Below, one piece after another: positions 36,149 to 46,045 of a stretch of DNA of 64,000 nt. Under the pieces are notes generated by a model that had not been told where the DNA came from, did not search any database, and saw nothing but the letters and a program-made list of their open reading frames with translations. The number at the start of each line of letters is the position of its first letter. Position 1 is the stretch's first letter. Origin of the DNA: DATMRF01 sp035566435 (GTDB taxonomy: Bacteria; Verrucomicrobiota; Verrucomicrobiia; Limisphaerales; UBA8199); contig DATMRF010000118.1 of assembly GCA_035566435.1 (NCBI GenBank), forward strand, positions 62,001 through 126,000, read 5' to 3'. Position numbers and translations under genes: made by a program.

Positions 36149-38116
36149 CTAGCATGCTCCGCTCCTTATCCGCTCCACCTTCGCGGCGAATTGGGTTACC
36201 AGCTCACCGCTTACCTCGTGCATGCCATACCAGATACGCTCGAAGACCGAAACGTTTTCGCTGAAAACGGCCAACAGTTCAGGAAAGGAATGGCCCCGCC
36301 GGTGAAGCTCGCGTTCATAATCCCGGTTCGATTTGAATCGGGCCAGACTGATGAGATTGCGCTGCGACAAGTGGGCCAGGCTCGCCAGGTAGAACGCCCG
36401 CATCGCCAGGCGCAACTCGCCCTGTGCCAGGAGTTCGCGCGCAAGCTTGCTCCAGCCATCCTCGCGCAATTGCTCCGCGCCGACGTTCTCATCTGAGAGG
36501 TCGGGCGCTAGCTGAATCGGTTCGCCGGCGATTGCCGCCGCCGGCCGGCGCCGGCTGAGCCACAGGCGATACAGCAAAAATCCCAACGCTGCCGCAACCG
36601 CCGCGATGAGCAAATACGGCAGGAGCTGGAGCAGGAAAATCCACCCGTAGCCCGAACCGTCGTAGTTGGTTGATTTTCGCCCCTGGAACAACCTCCGCAG
36701 CAGACTGTCCAACCCGTCCCACATGGCCTTGAGCCCGCGTCGGAGCAACTCGCCTACTCGCTCGAAGAAACGGCCGATAATTCCTTTCTGTTCGGCCTCG
36801 GGCTTGACGATTTTTTCGCGCGGCATCCGCCAAGTGTATTTGCGCTGCTGAATGACCTCCTGGATTGTTCGGTCCAACTCCGGCGCGGAAAAAGCGGGAG
36901 CGGCATCCTGGCTGGACTTCTGCTTAAGTGTGCCCGGGTCGGCCCCGGGAGCCGGTGTAGCCGGACCATTTTCCAGCGCGTCCAGCTTGCCGGCGCTGTC
37001 GAAGGCCACCGGTCGGTCGGAAAGCGGCAGCAAGCTCCACGCCCGCCATACGCTTCGCGCGGTTTGGTTGCGATTCTCCACCGCTGCGCTCATCGCGTCT
37101 CTGCGGTGGGAAAGCGGTGCTCCTGCTTCGGCGGGATCCTCGAGGCCTTCCAGCAATTTGGCCAGGAGTGGTTCAGAGTGCTGGGACGAGGCGGTAACCC
37201 GGTGGGGAGCGGCGGCGCGCTGGGGACAGCGCGCCACACCCTCGGGTTCCGACCCCCAGGCAGCGCTGCTAAGCGCCAACAGCAGACAGAGCGCAACCTG
37301 TTGCGCGGCCCCGGACGGGGCGAACTGCCTCAGCTCCGCCTTCAAATCTTCTCCGGACACAAGGGATTCGCCGTAAAAGCAACGCAGGCAATAGGCAGCT
37401 TTCACCAGTGGATCCACGCACAGGTAGGTCAGTCCGAACATTGCCGCAAAAAAGGTCGTATTCAGCATGCTCATTCCGCTGCGGGTGAAAACGGATTCCA
37501 CCCCGAACAGCATCTTTATCAGGCCGGGCAGCAGAAAGCAAAATGTCGCCCAGTTGAGGAACACGATTAGCCCGAAACCGAACATAACCACCACCAGCGC
37601 GGAGTTTTGCCGCGGCCAAAGCGAACTCTGCCGGGCGGCGCGCTTCGCCAGGGCACCGAACCCCGCTGACTCGCCGCTGGCCAGCACGGTCAGGTTCTGA
37701 TAAAATGCAAACACGTACGGGAAGGGCAACACCGGGACCAAAGCCAGAGGCAAAAGGAACAAGCCCGTCGGCTGCATGGCCGCTTGCGTTACCACGATGC
37801 GCCAGACTGCGCCGGGGCTGAGCGGCGGCAAGCCGCCAGCTATCGAATCTCGCAGCGCCCGCACATACAGCACGTGCCAGCACTTCATCCACAGAAACAA
37901 GACTGCCAGGCCCAGGGCGGCGGCGTCCAGGTGCTGGTAGGCGAACGGGCTGCGGCTCATGTCCGCCCAAAACCAGAACGACCCCAACACGAACGGCAGC
38001 GCGCCAAGATAATAGCTCGCCAGGGCCGTGGTTGGGGCTGAGCGCAACAGGTGAAAGGCCTCTTCGAGGAGCTCGAGGCTGGCCTTGCCCCGCAAGCGGC
38101 GCGCGTTAGGTTTCAT
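36149..38116 (-). CDS. Multi-pass membrane protein with C-terminal DUF4129
   Basis: About 655 residues from the ATG at 38116, which overlaps the preceding stop as TGATG. Six or so membrane helices fill residues 20-290, a long polar region follows, then another helix (WIFLLQLLPYLLIAAVAAALGFLLYRLWLS), then DUF4129 (EDGWSKLARELLAQGELRLAMRAFYLASLAHLSQRNLISLARFKSNRDYEREL). Around residues 290-306 the peptide EPEGVARCPQRAAAP is encoded by a GGCGCGCTG-TCCC-CAGCGCGCC hairpin of the same family as intergenic copies at 27162 and 58216, an apparent in-frame insertion. Confidence 0.83.
   Translation of the reverse strand: MKPNARRLRGKASLELLEEAFHLLRSAPTTALASYYLGALPFVLGSFWFWADMSRSPFAYQHLDAAALGLAVLFLWMKCWHVLYVRALRDSIAGGLPPLSPGAVWRIVVTQAAMQPTGLFLLPLALVPVLPFPYVFAFYQNLTVLASGESAGFGALAKRAARQSSLWPRQNSALVVVMFGFGLIVFLNWATFCFLLPGLIKMLFGVESVFTRSGMSMLNTTFFAAMFGLTYLCVDPLVKAAYCLRCFYGESLVSGEDLKAELRQFAPSGAAQQVALCLLLALSSAAWGSEPEGVARCPQRAAAPHRVTASSQHSEPLLAKLLEGLEDPAEAGAPLSHRRDAMSAAVENRNQTARSVWRAWSLLPLSDRPVAFDSAGKLDALENGPATPAPGADPGTLKQKSSQDAAPAFSAPELDRTIQEVIQQRKYTWRMPREKIVKPEAEQKGIIGRFFERVGELLRRGLKAMWDGLDSLLRRLFQGRKSTNYDGSGYGWIFLLQLLPYLLIAAVAAALGFLLYRLWLSRRRPAAAIAGEPIQLAPDLSDENVGAEQLREDGWSKLARELLAQGELRLAMRAFYLASLAHLSQRNLISLARFKSNRDYERELHRRGHSFPELLAVFSENVSVFERIWYGMHEVSGELVTQFAAKVERIRSGAC
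37214..37235. repeat. In-frame GGCGCGCTG hairpin repeat inside the DUF4129 gene
   Basis: Perfect 9-bp stem (GGCGCGCTG/CAGCGCGCC) with a four-base loop, reading TCCC on the minus strand. It has the same stem length and loop as the intergenic copies at 27167-27188 and 58221-58242, but one base pair of the stem is changed on both sides. Confidence 0.75.
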
Positions 38117-38439
38117 CAGAAGTTGGCCCAATTTGCGTGCCAGAGTGTTCCCTCATGAAAGGAGCTCGGCAGCGCCAGCAAGCTTTCGCCAACCAGGTAG
38201 AAGAAAAACCAGGCGAGCAACAGCCCTAACAAGCATTGGCCAAGCCGCACCACGCTCCCGAAACCGCGGCGCTGGAGCAATGGCACGTGAGTGAGTTTGC
38301 GCAGGCAGGCGGCGCAGATGACCCGATCATCGTGCTCGGTGACGCATTCCCGGCAAAAATAATGGCCGCAGGCCAGGCATCTCGCCACCGCTTCGCGCTC
38401 GGCATGGTTCAAACACCTTTGATGGGCCAGGTCGGGCAT
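38116..38439 (-). CDS. B-box-type zinc-finger protein with one membrane helix
   Basis: 107 residues. C-x2-H at the start (CLNHAERE) is followed by C-x2-C, C-x2-C and C-x2-C pairs (CLACGHYFCREC, CAAC), matching a B-box-like zinc-binding fold. A C-terminal helix (LGQCLLGLLLAWFFFYLVGESLLAL) anchors it. It precedes the DUF4129 gene with a 1-base overlap and may recruit cytoplasmic partners to the membrane complex. Confidence 0.7.
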   Translation of the reverse strand: MPDLAHQRCLNHAEREAVARCLACGHYFCRECVTEHDDRVICAACLRKLTHVPLLQRRGFGSVVRLGQCLLGLLLAWFFFYLVGESLLALPSSFHEGTLWHANWANF

Positions 38440-38456
38440 GGCTGCTCACCCCACAC

Positions 38457-39056
38457 TCAGGGGACAGGCTGCGACGGGGAGTCCGGAGCACCCGCCGCAT
38501 TCAGAGGTGCAGCGGCGGCGCTGACGGAGGTGCCGGCCTCAGCCGCCATCCATTCGCGAAAGCGTGCCGGGAGGTCCTCAGCCCCGAGCCAGCCCTGCGC
38601 CTGCGTCAATAGCGGTCGCAGACGGTTCAGAGTTTTCCGGGCACGCCGCACTCGAATGAGTGAAGGTAACTCCTCCGTTTGCACCGCTGTCCGCAGGTGG
38701 CAAGTGCAGCTCGGCCCAGCGGTGAGATCCAGGATCGCGCCCAGCAGAAAGAAACCCGCCAGACTGCCAAAAATCCAAGCGACGATGGGGCCACCGCCAA
38801 ATACGGCAATCAGGGCGAAAACACCCGCGATTGCGCCCAAAATCGCGGCCAGGACCTTCCAGCTTTCAGTCTTCCGAATGATGACCGCCTGGATATCCCG
38901 ATAGTGAAACCGCTTGTAGGTCTCCGTGTACCCGGTGGTGTCAATACACAGCAAGTGGTCCTTCGCCAGCCAAAGACTTGAACGCGAGGTCGATACGATC
39001 CCGAACACGGACCGGGATTTCGAGCGCGTCAGGCGAGTGTATTCTTTTTCAGCCAT
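38457..39056 (-). CDS. Hypothetical membrane protein
   Basis: 199 residues. A soluble N-terminal segment of beta character (SSLWLAKDHLLCIDTTGYTETYKRFHYRDIQAVIIRKTES, PH-like in pattern) precedes two adjacent membrane helices (VLAAILGAIAGVFALIAVFGGGPIVAWIFGSLAGFFLLGAI) and a soluble tail with CTCHLRTAVQTEELPSLIRVR. No family recognised with confidence. It overlaps the upstream gene by 8 bp in the operon. Confidence 0.75.
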   Translation of the reverse strand: MAEKEYTRLTRSKSRSVFGIVSTSRSSLWLAKDHLLCIDTTGYTETYKRFHYRDIQAVIIRKTESWKVLAAILGAIAGVFALIAVFGGGPIVAWIFGSLAGFFLLGAILDLTAGPSCTCHLRTAVQTEELPSLIRVRRARKTLNRLRPLLTQAQGWLGAEDLPARFREWMAAEAGTSVSAAAAPLNAAGAPDSPSQPVP

Positions 39057-39636
39057 GCGAACGGGACCGGGTGGTCAGAAAAAAAATCGCAGCGGCCCAA
39101 CCGGCAATCTGGAGGCCCGACAGGATGACCGCCAGCACCAGTCGAATCCTGGTGGGGTGGACGATGCTCCGGGGCGAATTCCAACGACGAAGGGCGACGA
39201 ATAGAGCCATCGGCGCTGTGATGATGGTGAGATAAAAAATCAGCAGTGGATACAATGCCAGGCCCAGGGCAATATTGTCGTAAAGCGTGCGCTCGTTCTC
39301 CAGCCGTTTGATCTTGCCCTTCCGTTTGCCGGACTCGAGGCAGGCCGGGCAAAAATGCTCGCCATGCAATTCGCAATCGCAGAGCGCGCACATAAACCGG
39401 CCGCAGGCTTCACAGGGCCGCACGGCCTTTTTCTGAGGGTGATAAAAACAACTCGCTTCGTTTTCGACCACGAGGACCTCCCCCGCGCTGCCGGGAACGA
39501 CCCGGCGAAACAGAGCAGGAAAGACTTCCGCTTGAAGCGGCACTCCGCACGACAAGCATGGGATTAGTTCCGGCTGGTTCAGGTGAACCTCCGTGAGCGT
39601 CGTCTGGCATTTGGGGCACTGCAGAGGCGAATTCAT
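39049..39636 (-). CDS. Zinc-ribbon/B-box membrane protein
   Basis: 195 residues. The N-terminus has CPKCQTT...CLSCG (zinc ribbon), the middle has CFYHPQKKAVRPCEACGRFMCALCDCELHGEHFCPACL (B-box-like zinc sites), and two membrane helices finish the protein. It shares the zinc-plus-membrane design with the gene at 38116, suggesting paralogous adaptor roles in the same assembly. Confidence 0.75.
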   Translation of the reverse strand: MNSPLQCPKCQTTLTEVHLNQPELIPCLSCGVPLQAEVFPALFRRVVPGSAGEVLVVENEASCFYHPQKKAVRPCEACGRFMCALCDCELHGEHFCPACLESGKRKGKIKRLENERTLYDNIALGLALYPLLIFYLTIITAPMALFVALRRWNSPRSIVHPTRIRLVLAVILSGLQIAGWAAAIFFLTTRSRSHG

Positions 39637-39645
39637 CCCGAACCA

Positions 39646-40419
39646 CTACTTCAGGACCACGCGTGTGTTGCAGATCCTGTCGTGCAGCGCGCGTTTCTCG
39701 TCATCGAAAGCTGCGATGATGTACCCGACTGCACACAGGATGCCGCTGAGGAACTTGGCAAAGTAACGGCCGAGCGATCGCATGTAAGAAACCTTGGCGC
39801 CGTCGGGTGTGACCACTTTAATCTTGCACGCCATCTTGCCCAGCGTGGCGCCGTATTTGCCTATCATCACCGTCTCGTATGACAGGGCAATGGCAATCTC
39901 CAGGAAGAACACAAGCACAAAAATCGCGCTGAACCCGGCGGATGGATTCCGGTTGGTCTGGAAGGCGCCGAGTCCTGCGGCCAGGTTGATCGCAGTGTTC
40001 ACCACCCACAGGATCAGCCCGTCCAGGAACACCGCTGCGAATCGCGTCCAAAAACCGGCGTAGTTCAGCGCCCCGGTGTTGAGCCGGGCACCTTCGGCCA
40101 GCTTTTGCATCAGGACCGGCTTGCACTTCGCGCACACATAAATGTTGCCGTGGCGAATCATGTCCTGGAGATTAAAGACCCCGTTGCACTCGGCACACAC
40201 CCCCTCCGCGACCCCGGCGACGGGGGCCGCGGCAAGCGGGGGTGCGGCCGTTGCAGTCGCCGCTCCCGGTTTGACGTAATGGTAAGGTTGCCAGTCGGTC
40301 ATGCCCTCACGCCACACGAGGGTATCAGTCTGGATCCGGCCGCTGCGTTCGAGTTCAGCCAGTTGTGCGTCGTCCACCGGGCCGGTTTGCTGGCCAGCCT
40401 CGACATAGTACCAGTTCAT
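39646..40419 (-). CDS. GYF_2 and RDD domain membrane protein
   Basis: 257 residues. The GYF_2-type N-terminus reads WYYVEAGQQTGPVDDAQLAELERSGRIQTDTLVWREGMTDWQP, a peptide-binding fold seen in bacterial membrane proteins. A zinc ribbon (CAECNGVF...CAKC) follows, then an RDD module with three to four helices (GFWTRFAAVFLDGLILWVV, GATLGKMACKIKVVTPDG). It heads the ten-gene minus-strand operon and diverges from glyS. Confidence 0.85.
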   Translation of the reverse strand: MNWYYVEAGQQTGPVDDAQLAELERSGRIQTDTLVWREGMTDWQPYHYVKPGAATATAAPPLAAAPVAGVAEGVCAECNGVFNLQDMIRHGNIYVCAKCKPVLMQKLAEGARLNTGALNYAGFWTRFAAVFLDGLILWVVNTAINLAAGLGAFQTNRNPSAGFSAIFVLVFFLEIAIALSYETVMIGKYGATLGKMACKIKVVTPDGAKVSYMRSLGRYFAKFLSGILCAVGYIIAAFDDEKRALHDRICNTRVVLK

Positions 40420-40564
40420 AGAGTTAGAGAATCGGAGTTAGTATCTTTGTTCGACATCTGCGTGCTCCCATGGATTTGACATGGGCATCTTTTGCCACAA
40501 AACGCCAGTCTATAGCAAAGAGAATCTGCGCAAGAATCGGCTTGTGCCCTACCTTGACATCGCC

Positions 40565-42219
<1,655 letters not shown>

Positions 42220-42220
<1 letters not shown>

Positions 42221-42756
42221 TGCCGGCAAACCCGACAACGGGGGACGCCAAAGCGGGGCAGACCAAGAAGCGCGCGCCAACGCTCTACGCGATCATTGCG
42301 ATCAAGTTGGGCAAAGGCCTGCTGTTGCTGCTCCTGGCGGGAGGGGTCTATCGATTGCGCGACAACAACCTGCCGCAGGAGTTCCGGCAAACGCTGGAGT
42401 TTTTTCACCTAGACCCGGAGAAAGCGTTCTTCACGGAACTCGCCAACAAAATCGGCCAGATCACGCCCGCCAATGTGAAGGCCATTGCGCGGGGCACCGT
42501 GCTCTACAGCCTGTTTTCATTAGTGGAAGGCACGGGGCTGCTCTTTCGCGTGCCTTGGGCCGGCTGGCTCGCGATTGGCGAGTCGCTCTTTTTTATCCCC
42601 ATCGAAATCCACGAGCTGATCCGGAGGCCCTCGCTCTCGGTGCTGGTCATCCTGGGCTTGAATGTGCTTATCGTCTGGTATCTGTTTAGAAATCACGGCC
42701 GCCTTTTCCACCACCACCAGCGAAATAAGCGAGTTAGTGAATCAGCAAATCAGTGA
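42220..42756 (+). CDS. DUF2127-like membrane protein
   Basis: 178 residues from the ATG at 42220, overlapping the glyS stop as TGATG. Four membrane helices are predicted, with LYAIIAIKLGKGLLLLLLAGGVY at the N-terminus and EGTGLLFRVPWAGWLAIGESLFFIPIEIHELIRRPSL as the most family-like segment. Function unknown. The last ~10 residues (RVSESANQ) come from a GTGAATCAG word array that also forms the intergenic spacer, so the array has extended or replaced the original C-terminus. Confidence 0.78.
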
Positions 42757-42852
42757 ATGAACGCACGGTCTTTGGGCCGAAACTCTTCGCACGCTGGCCG
42801 ATTCTTCGGTTCATTCCGCACTGACTCATTGATTCATTGACTCATTGATTCG
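42733..42852. repeat. Inverted GTGAATCA/TGATTCAT word arrays
   Basis: GTTAGTGAATCAGCAAATCA (42733-42752 and onward to 42759) and CTGACTCATTGATTCATTGA (from 42821 to 42852) are built from complementary 7-8 nt words, so the arrays can pair across the 60-bp spacer. They span the end of the DUF2127 gene and the leader of larB. Confidence 0.75.
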
Positions 42853-42880
42853 CCAATTTACCTGTGGCATTTTGCCCGGC

Positions 42881-43639
42881 GTGACCACGACCGAAGCCAT
42901 TCAACTGCTCGAAAGATTCCGCGCTGGACAGGTAGGCCGGGACAAGGTCTTGCAGGCGTTCCAGGCCGCGCCAGTCGCCAACCTCGGTTTTGCTCAAGTG
43001 GACACCCACCGCGCGTTGCGCCGAGGCTTTCCAGAAGTCATTTTCGGCGCAGGCAAAACACCGGAACAAGCCGCTAAGATCGCGGCCAAACTGCTCGACC
43101 ACGACCAGCGAGTACTCGTGACGCGGGCTACGGCAGAACAGGCCCGGCTCTTCCGCCGTAAATTCAAAGACGCCGTCCATCACGAGACCGCCCGCTGCCT
43201 GACCATCGATCGCAAGGCCTTGGCCAAACGGCCCGGGACCATCGCGGTCGTGTGCGCCGGCACAAGCGATTTACCGGTCGCCGAAGAGGCGGCGGTAACT
43301 GCGGATATTATGGGCAACCGGGTTGAACGCGTTTCGGACGTCGGCGTATCCGGCGTGCACCGGTTGTTCGGTCAATTGGACCGGATTCAGAGTGCCAACG
43401 TGATCATCGTAGCTGCGGGGATGGAAGGCGCTCTGCCAAGCGTGGTAGCCGGGCTGGTCTCTAAACCGGTTATTGCCGTGCCGACCAGCATCGGGTATGG
43501 CGCCAGCTTCGGCGGACTGGCCGCGCTGCTCGGCATGCTCAATAGCTGCGCCAGCGGCATGACCGTTGTGAACATCGACAACGGCTTCGGCGCCGGTTAC
43601 GCCGCCAGCCAGATCAACGCTCTGGCGGCGAAGGAATGA
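42881..43639 (+). CDS. larB: LarB, nickel-pincer cofactor carboxylase/hydrolase
   Basis: About 252 residues from GTG 42881; a TTG at 42845 would add 12. LarB carboxylates and hydrolyses nicotinic acid adenine dinucleotide in synthesis of the nickel-pincer cofactor of lactate racemase and related enzymes. The N-terminus has LG.AQVDTHRALRRGFPEVIFGAGKTPEQ, and the C-terminal PurE-like domain has VVCAGTSDLPVAEEAAVTA, DVGVSGVHRL, VAAGMEGALPSVVAGL and PTSIGYGASFGG. Coupled to larC by an ATGA overlap. Confidence 0.93.
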   Translation: MTTTEAIQLLERFRAGQVGRDKVLQAFQAAPVANLGFAQVDTHRALRRGFPEVIFGAGKTPEQAAKIAAKLLDHDQRVLVTRATAEQARLFRRKFKDAVHHETARCLTIDRKALAKRPGTIAVVCAGTSDLPVAEEAAVTADIMGNRVERVSDVGVSGVHRLFGQLDRIQSANVIIVAAGMEGALPSVVAGLVSKPVIAVPTSIGYGASFGGLAALLGMLNSCASGMTVVNIDNGFGAGYAASQINALAAKE

Positions 43640-44913
43640 AATCTCTCTATCTCGATATATTCAGCGGCATCAGCGGCGATATGTTCATCGGCGCCCTGGT
43701 GGACCTCGGCGTCGAGCCCCGGGCGCTGGAGGCGGCCTTGGCGCGATTGCCGCTGGAGGGCTACCATCTCCACTTTACTCGCGCGCATAAGGGCAGTATC
43801 GAAGGCGTGAAATTCGATGTCCACATCTCCGGCGATCACGAACACGAACACGAGCATCTTCACGAGCATTCACACTCGCCTTCGCAACCGCACCCACACA
43901 CGCACGGTCACAGCCACAGTCACGGCCACGAACACAGCCGGACGTTCACCGAAATCAAACAACTCATCACTCAAAGCCCGCTCTCCGATTGGGTAAAACA
44001 GAAATCAATCGCCGTGTTCCAGCGCATCGCGGTCGCGGAAGGAAAAATCCACGGCCTGCCGGCGGACCAGGTCCACTTCCACGAAGTCGGCGCGGTGGAT
44101 TCCATCGTCGATATCGTCGGCGGCTGCATCGGGCTGGAACTGTTGGGCAAGCCGAAGGTGCTGGCCAGCTCGGTGGTCGAAGGCTGTGGCTGGGTCGATT
44201 GCGCCCACGGCCGTTTCCCGATCCCGGCGCCGGCGACGCTGGCCATTCTAGGCGCGCGCGGCATTCCCCTGTCCCAATGCAGTGAGCCGCACGAACTGGT
44301 GACCCCCACTGGCGCCGCGTTGCTCGCGGAGCTCGTCGAGACCTTCGGGCCGATGCAGGGAATCGTCGCCGAGAAGATTGGTTTTGGCCTCGGCAGCCGC
44401 GAGAACAAGACCCGCCCCAACGTGCTGCGGGCGATTCTGGGCGAAGCATCCTCCGCCAGCGCTGTGCATGACTGGGACACCGACACCATCGCCGTCCTTG
44501 AAACCAACCTTGACGATATCAGCGCAGAAATCCTCGGCCACTTCGTTGAACAAGCGCTTTCGGCCGGGGCACTCGATGTATTCCACACACCGATTCAGAT
44601 GAAGAAAAACCGGCCGGGCGCCCTGCTCACTGTCTTGTGCGCGGAGGCTGACGCCGACAAGTTCGCTGAAATGATGTTGCGGGAAACCACCAGTTTCGGC
44701 ATTCGCCGACACAACGTTGAGCGCCGCAAACTGCGCCGAGAATTCGCAACTGTCCAAACACCCTATGGGGATGTAACCGTCAAGCTCGGCCGTCTTGATG
44801 GCCGCGTCGTTCAAACCGCTCCGGAATTCGAGTCCTGCAAGAAGCTGGCGGCGCAAGCAAACGTTCCCCTGAAAACAGTATATGAGGCCGCCCTCAAAGC
44901 GGTGAAAGTTTGA
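43636..44913 (+). CDS. larC: LarC, nickel insertion protein
   Basis: 425 residues in one unbroken frame, unlike Lactobacillus where a frameshift joins two parts. LarC inserts nickel into the pincer cofactor using CTP. YLDIFSGISGDMFIGALVDLG starts the family signature; residues about 66-100 form a His-rich loop (about 20 His within HEHEHEHLHEH...HTHGHSHSHGHEH) for metal storage or delivery; HFHEVGAVDSIVDIVG, TPTGAALL and NLDDISAEILG follow. No larE or client racemase (larA) lies in the window. ATG shared with the larB stop, and TGATG with the next gene. Confidence 0.95.
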   Translation: MKSLYLDIFSGISGDMFIGALVDLGVEPRALEAALARLPLEGYHLHFTRAHKGSIEGVKFDVHISGDHEHEHEHLHEHSHSPSQPHPHTHGHSHSHGHEHSRTFTEIKQLITQSPLSDWVKQKSIAVFQRIAVAEGKIHGLPADQVHFHEVGAVDSIVDIVGGCIGLELLGKPKVLASSVVEGCGWVDCAHGRFPIPAPATLAILGARGIPLSQCSEPHELVTPTGAALLAELVETFGPMQGIVAEKIGFGLGSRENKTRPNVLRAILGEASSASAVHDWDTDTIAVLETNLDDISAEILGHFVEQALSAGALDVFHTPIQMKKNRPGALLTVLCAEADADKFAEMMLRETTSFGIRRHNVERRKLRREFATVQTPYGDVTVKLGRLDGRVVQTAPEFESCKKLAAQANVPLKTVYEAALKAVKV

Positions 44914-45161
44914 TGAACGAGCCTGAATTCTTGAGCCTGTTGTGCTGCCCGGAAACACGCCAGGACCTGCGCCTGGCGGAGGCCGCGCTTCTGGACGAGC
45001 TAAACCGCCGAATCGGCTCCGGTTCCCTGAAAAACCGCGCCGGCCAGGTGGTCTCCGAGAAACTTAGCGAGGGCCTTGTCCGCGCCGACGGCAAATTCCT
45101 TTATCCCATTCGGCAGAATATTCCAGTGATGTTGCTCAACGAGGCAATCCCGTTGGGGTAA
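44913..45161 (+). CDS. Trm112/YcaR-like small protein
   Basis: 82 residues. FLSLLCCPETRQDLRLAE and the C-terminal LVRADGKFLYPIRQNIPVMLLNEA match the UPF0434/Trm112 fold. Only the first Cys pair is kept (adjacent, CC) and the second pair is replaced, so zinc binding may be lost. Trm112 proteins activate methyltransferases; this gene precedes a DNA adenine methylase. It starts at the larC stop (TGATG). Confidence 0.75.
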   Translation: MNEPEFLSLLCCPETRQDLRLAEAALLDELNRRIGSGSLKNRAGQVVSEKLSEGLVRADGKFLYPIRQNIPVMLLNEAIPLG

Positions 45162-45169
45162 TCCTTAGA

Positions 45170-45991
45170 ATGATGCAGACCGTGTCTCACGCTGTGATAC
45201 CCCTCCCGCTAGCCGGGCCACTGGCACCACCCTTGAAATGGGCCGGGGGGAAGCGCTGGCTGGTCCCACGGCTCGCGTCGCTCTGGCGACCTTACTCGAA
45301 ACGCCGCCTGGTCGAACCGTTCTGCGGAGCGCTGGCGGTTACCCTAAGTCTCGTGCCCGAACGGGCGCTGCTCAACGACAGCAATCCGCACCTGGTCCAT
45401 TTTCTTTCGTGGCTGAAGCGCGGCCTTAAAACCACGCTGTGGATGGAGTACGACAAGGAGCTCTATTACGTGCATCGCAAGCGGTTTAATGAACTGCTCG
45501 CGAACGGCCAGGGAGAAACCGCGGAAGCGGCGGCGCTCTTTTATTATCTAAACCGGACCTGCTTCAACGGCCTGTGCCGGTTCAACCGTCGGGGAGAATT
45601 CAATGTGCCGTTCGGCCAATACAAGAACATCAATTACGTCCGCGACTTCACGCCCTACCAAAGAACGTTTGCAAATTGGGAACTCACGAGCGTCGATTTC
45701 GAGTCGGTCGCCCTCGACCCGCAGGATTTCGTTTATGCTGACCCGCCGTTCGACGTCGAATTTACCCAGTATGCGAAGGAAGGTTTTGCCTGGGAGGACC
45801 AGGTGCGGGCAGCGGAATGGCTCGCGCGGCACAAAGGTCCGGTGGTTCTGTCGAACCAGGCAACCGAGCGCATCGTCGAACTGTACCAGAAGCTCCGTTT
45901 CACACTGCGATTTCTCGATGCGCCGCGCCGGATAAGTTGCACGGGCGATCGGAAGCCGGCTCGCGAAGTGCTGGCTGTCAGGAATATCTGA
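45170..45991 (+). CDS. Dam-type (D12 class) DNA adenine N6-methyltransferase
   Basis: 273 residues. PLKWAGGKRWLVPRL is the first SAM motif, LVEPFCGALAVTLSLVPERALLNDSNPHLVHF the FxG-type motif, and DFVYADPPFDVEFTQY contains the catalytic DPP(Y/F) motif with Phe in place of Tyr. No restriction endonuclease is next to it, so it is an orphan methylase of Dam type, possibly epigenetic. Its target sequence cannot be read from this sequence. Located 8 bp after the Trm112-like gene. Confidence 0.9.
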   Translation: MMQTVSHAVIPLPLAGPLAPPLKWAGGKRWLVPRLASLWRPYSKRRLVEPFCGALAVTLSLVPERALLNDSNPHLVHFLSWLKRGLKTTLWMEYDKELYYVHRKRFNELLANGQGETAEAAALFYYLNRTCFNGLCRFNRRGEFNVPFGQYKNINYVRDFTPYQRTFANWELTSVDFESVALDPQDFVYADPPFDVEFTQYAKEGFAWEDQVRAAEWLARHKGPVVLSNQATERIVELYQKLRFTLRFLDAPRRISCTGDRKPAREVLAVRNI

Positions 45992-46045
45992 ACGCTGTCG
46001 AAATCGAGGCTTGTCTTTCCTGCAAGCCATGATTTCAGTTGGAAC

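Noticed and set aside
45170..45991. Restriction-modification system
   Set aside because: Only the methylase is present; neighbours are Trm112-like and a glycoside hydrolase, with no endonuclease.
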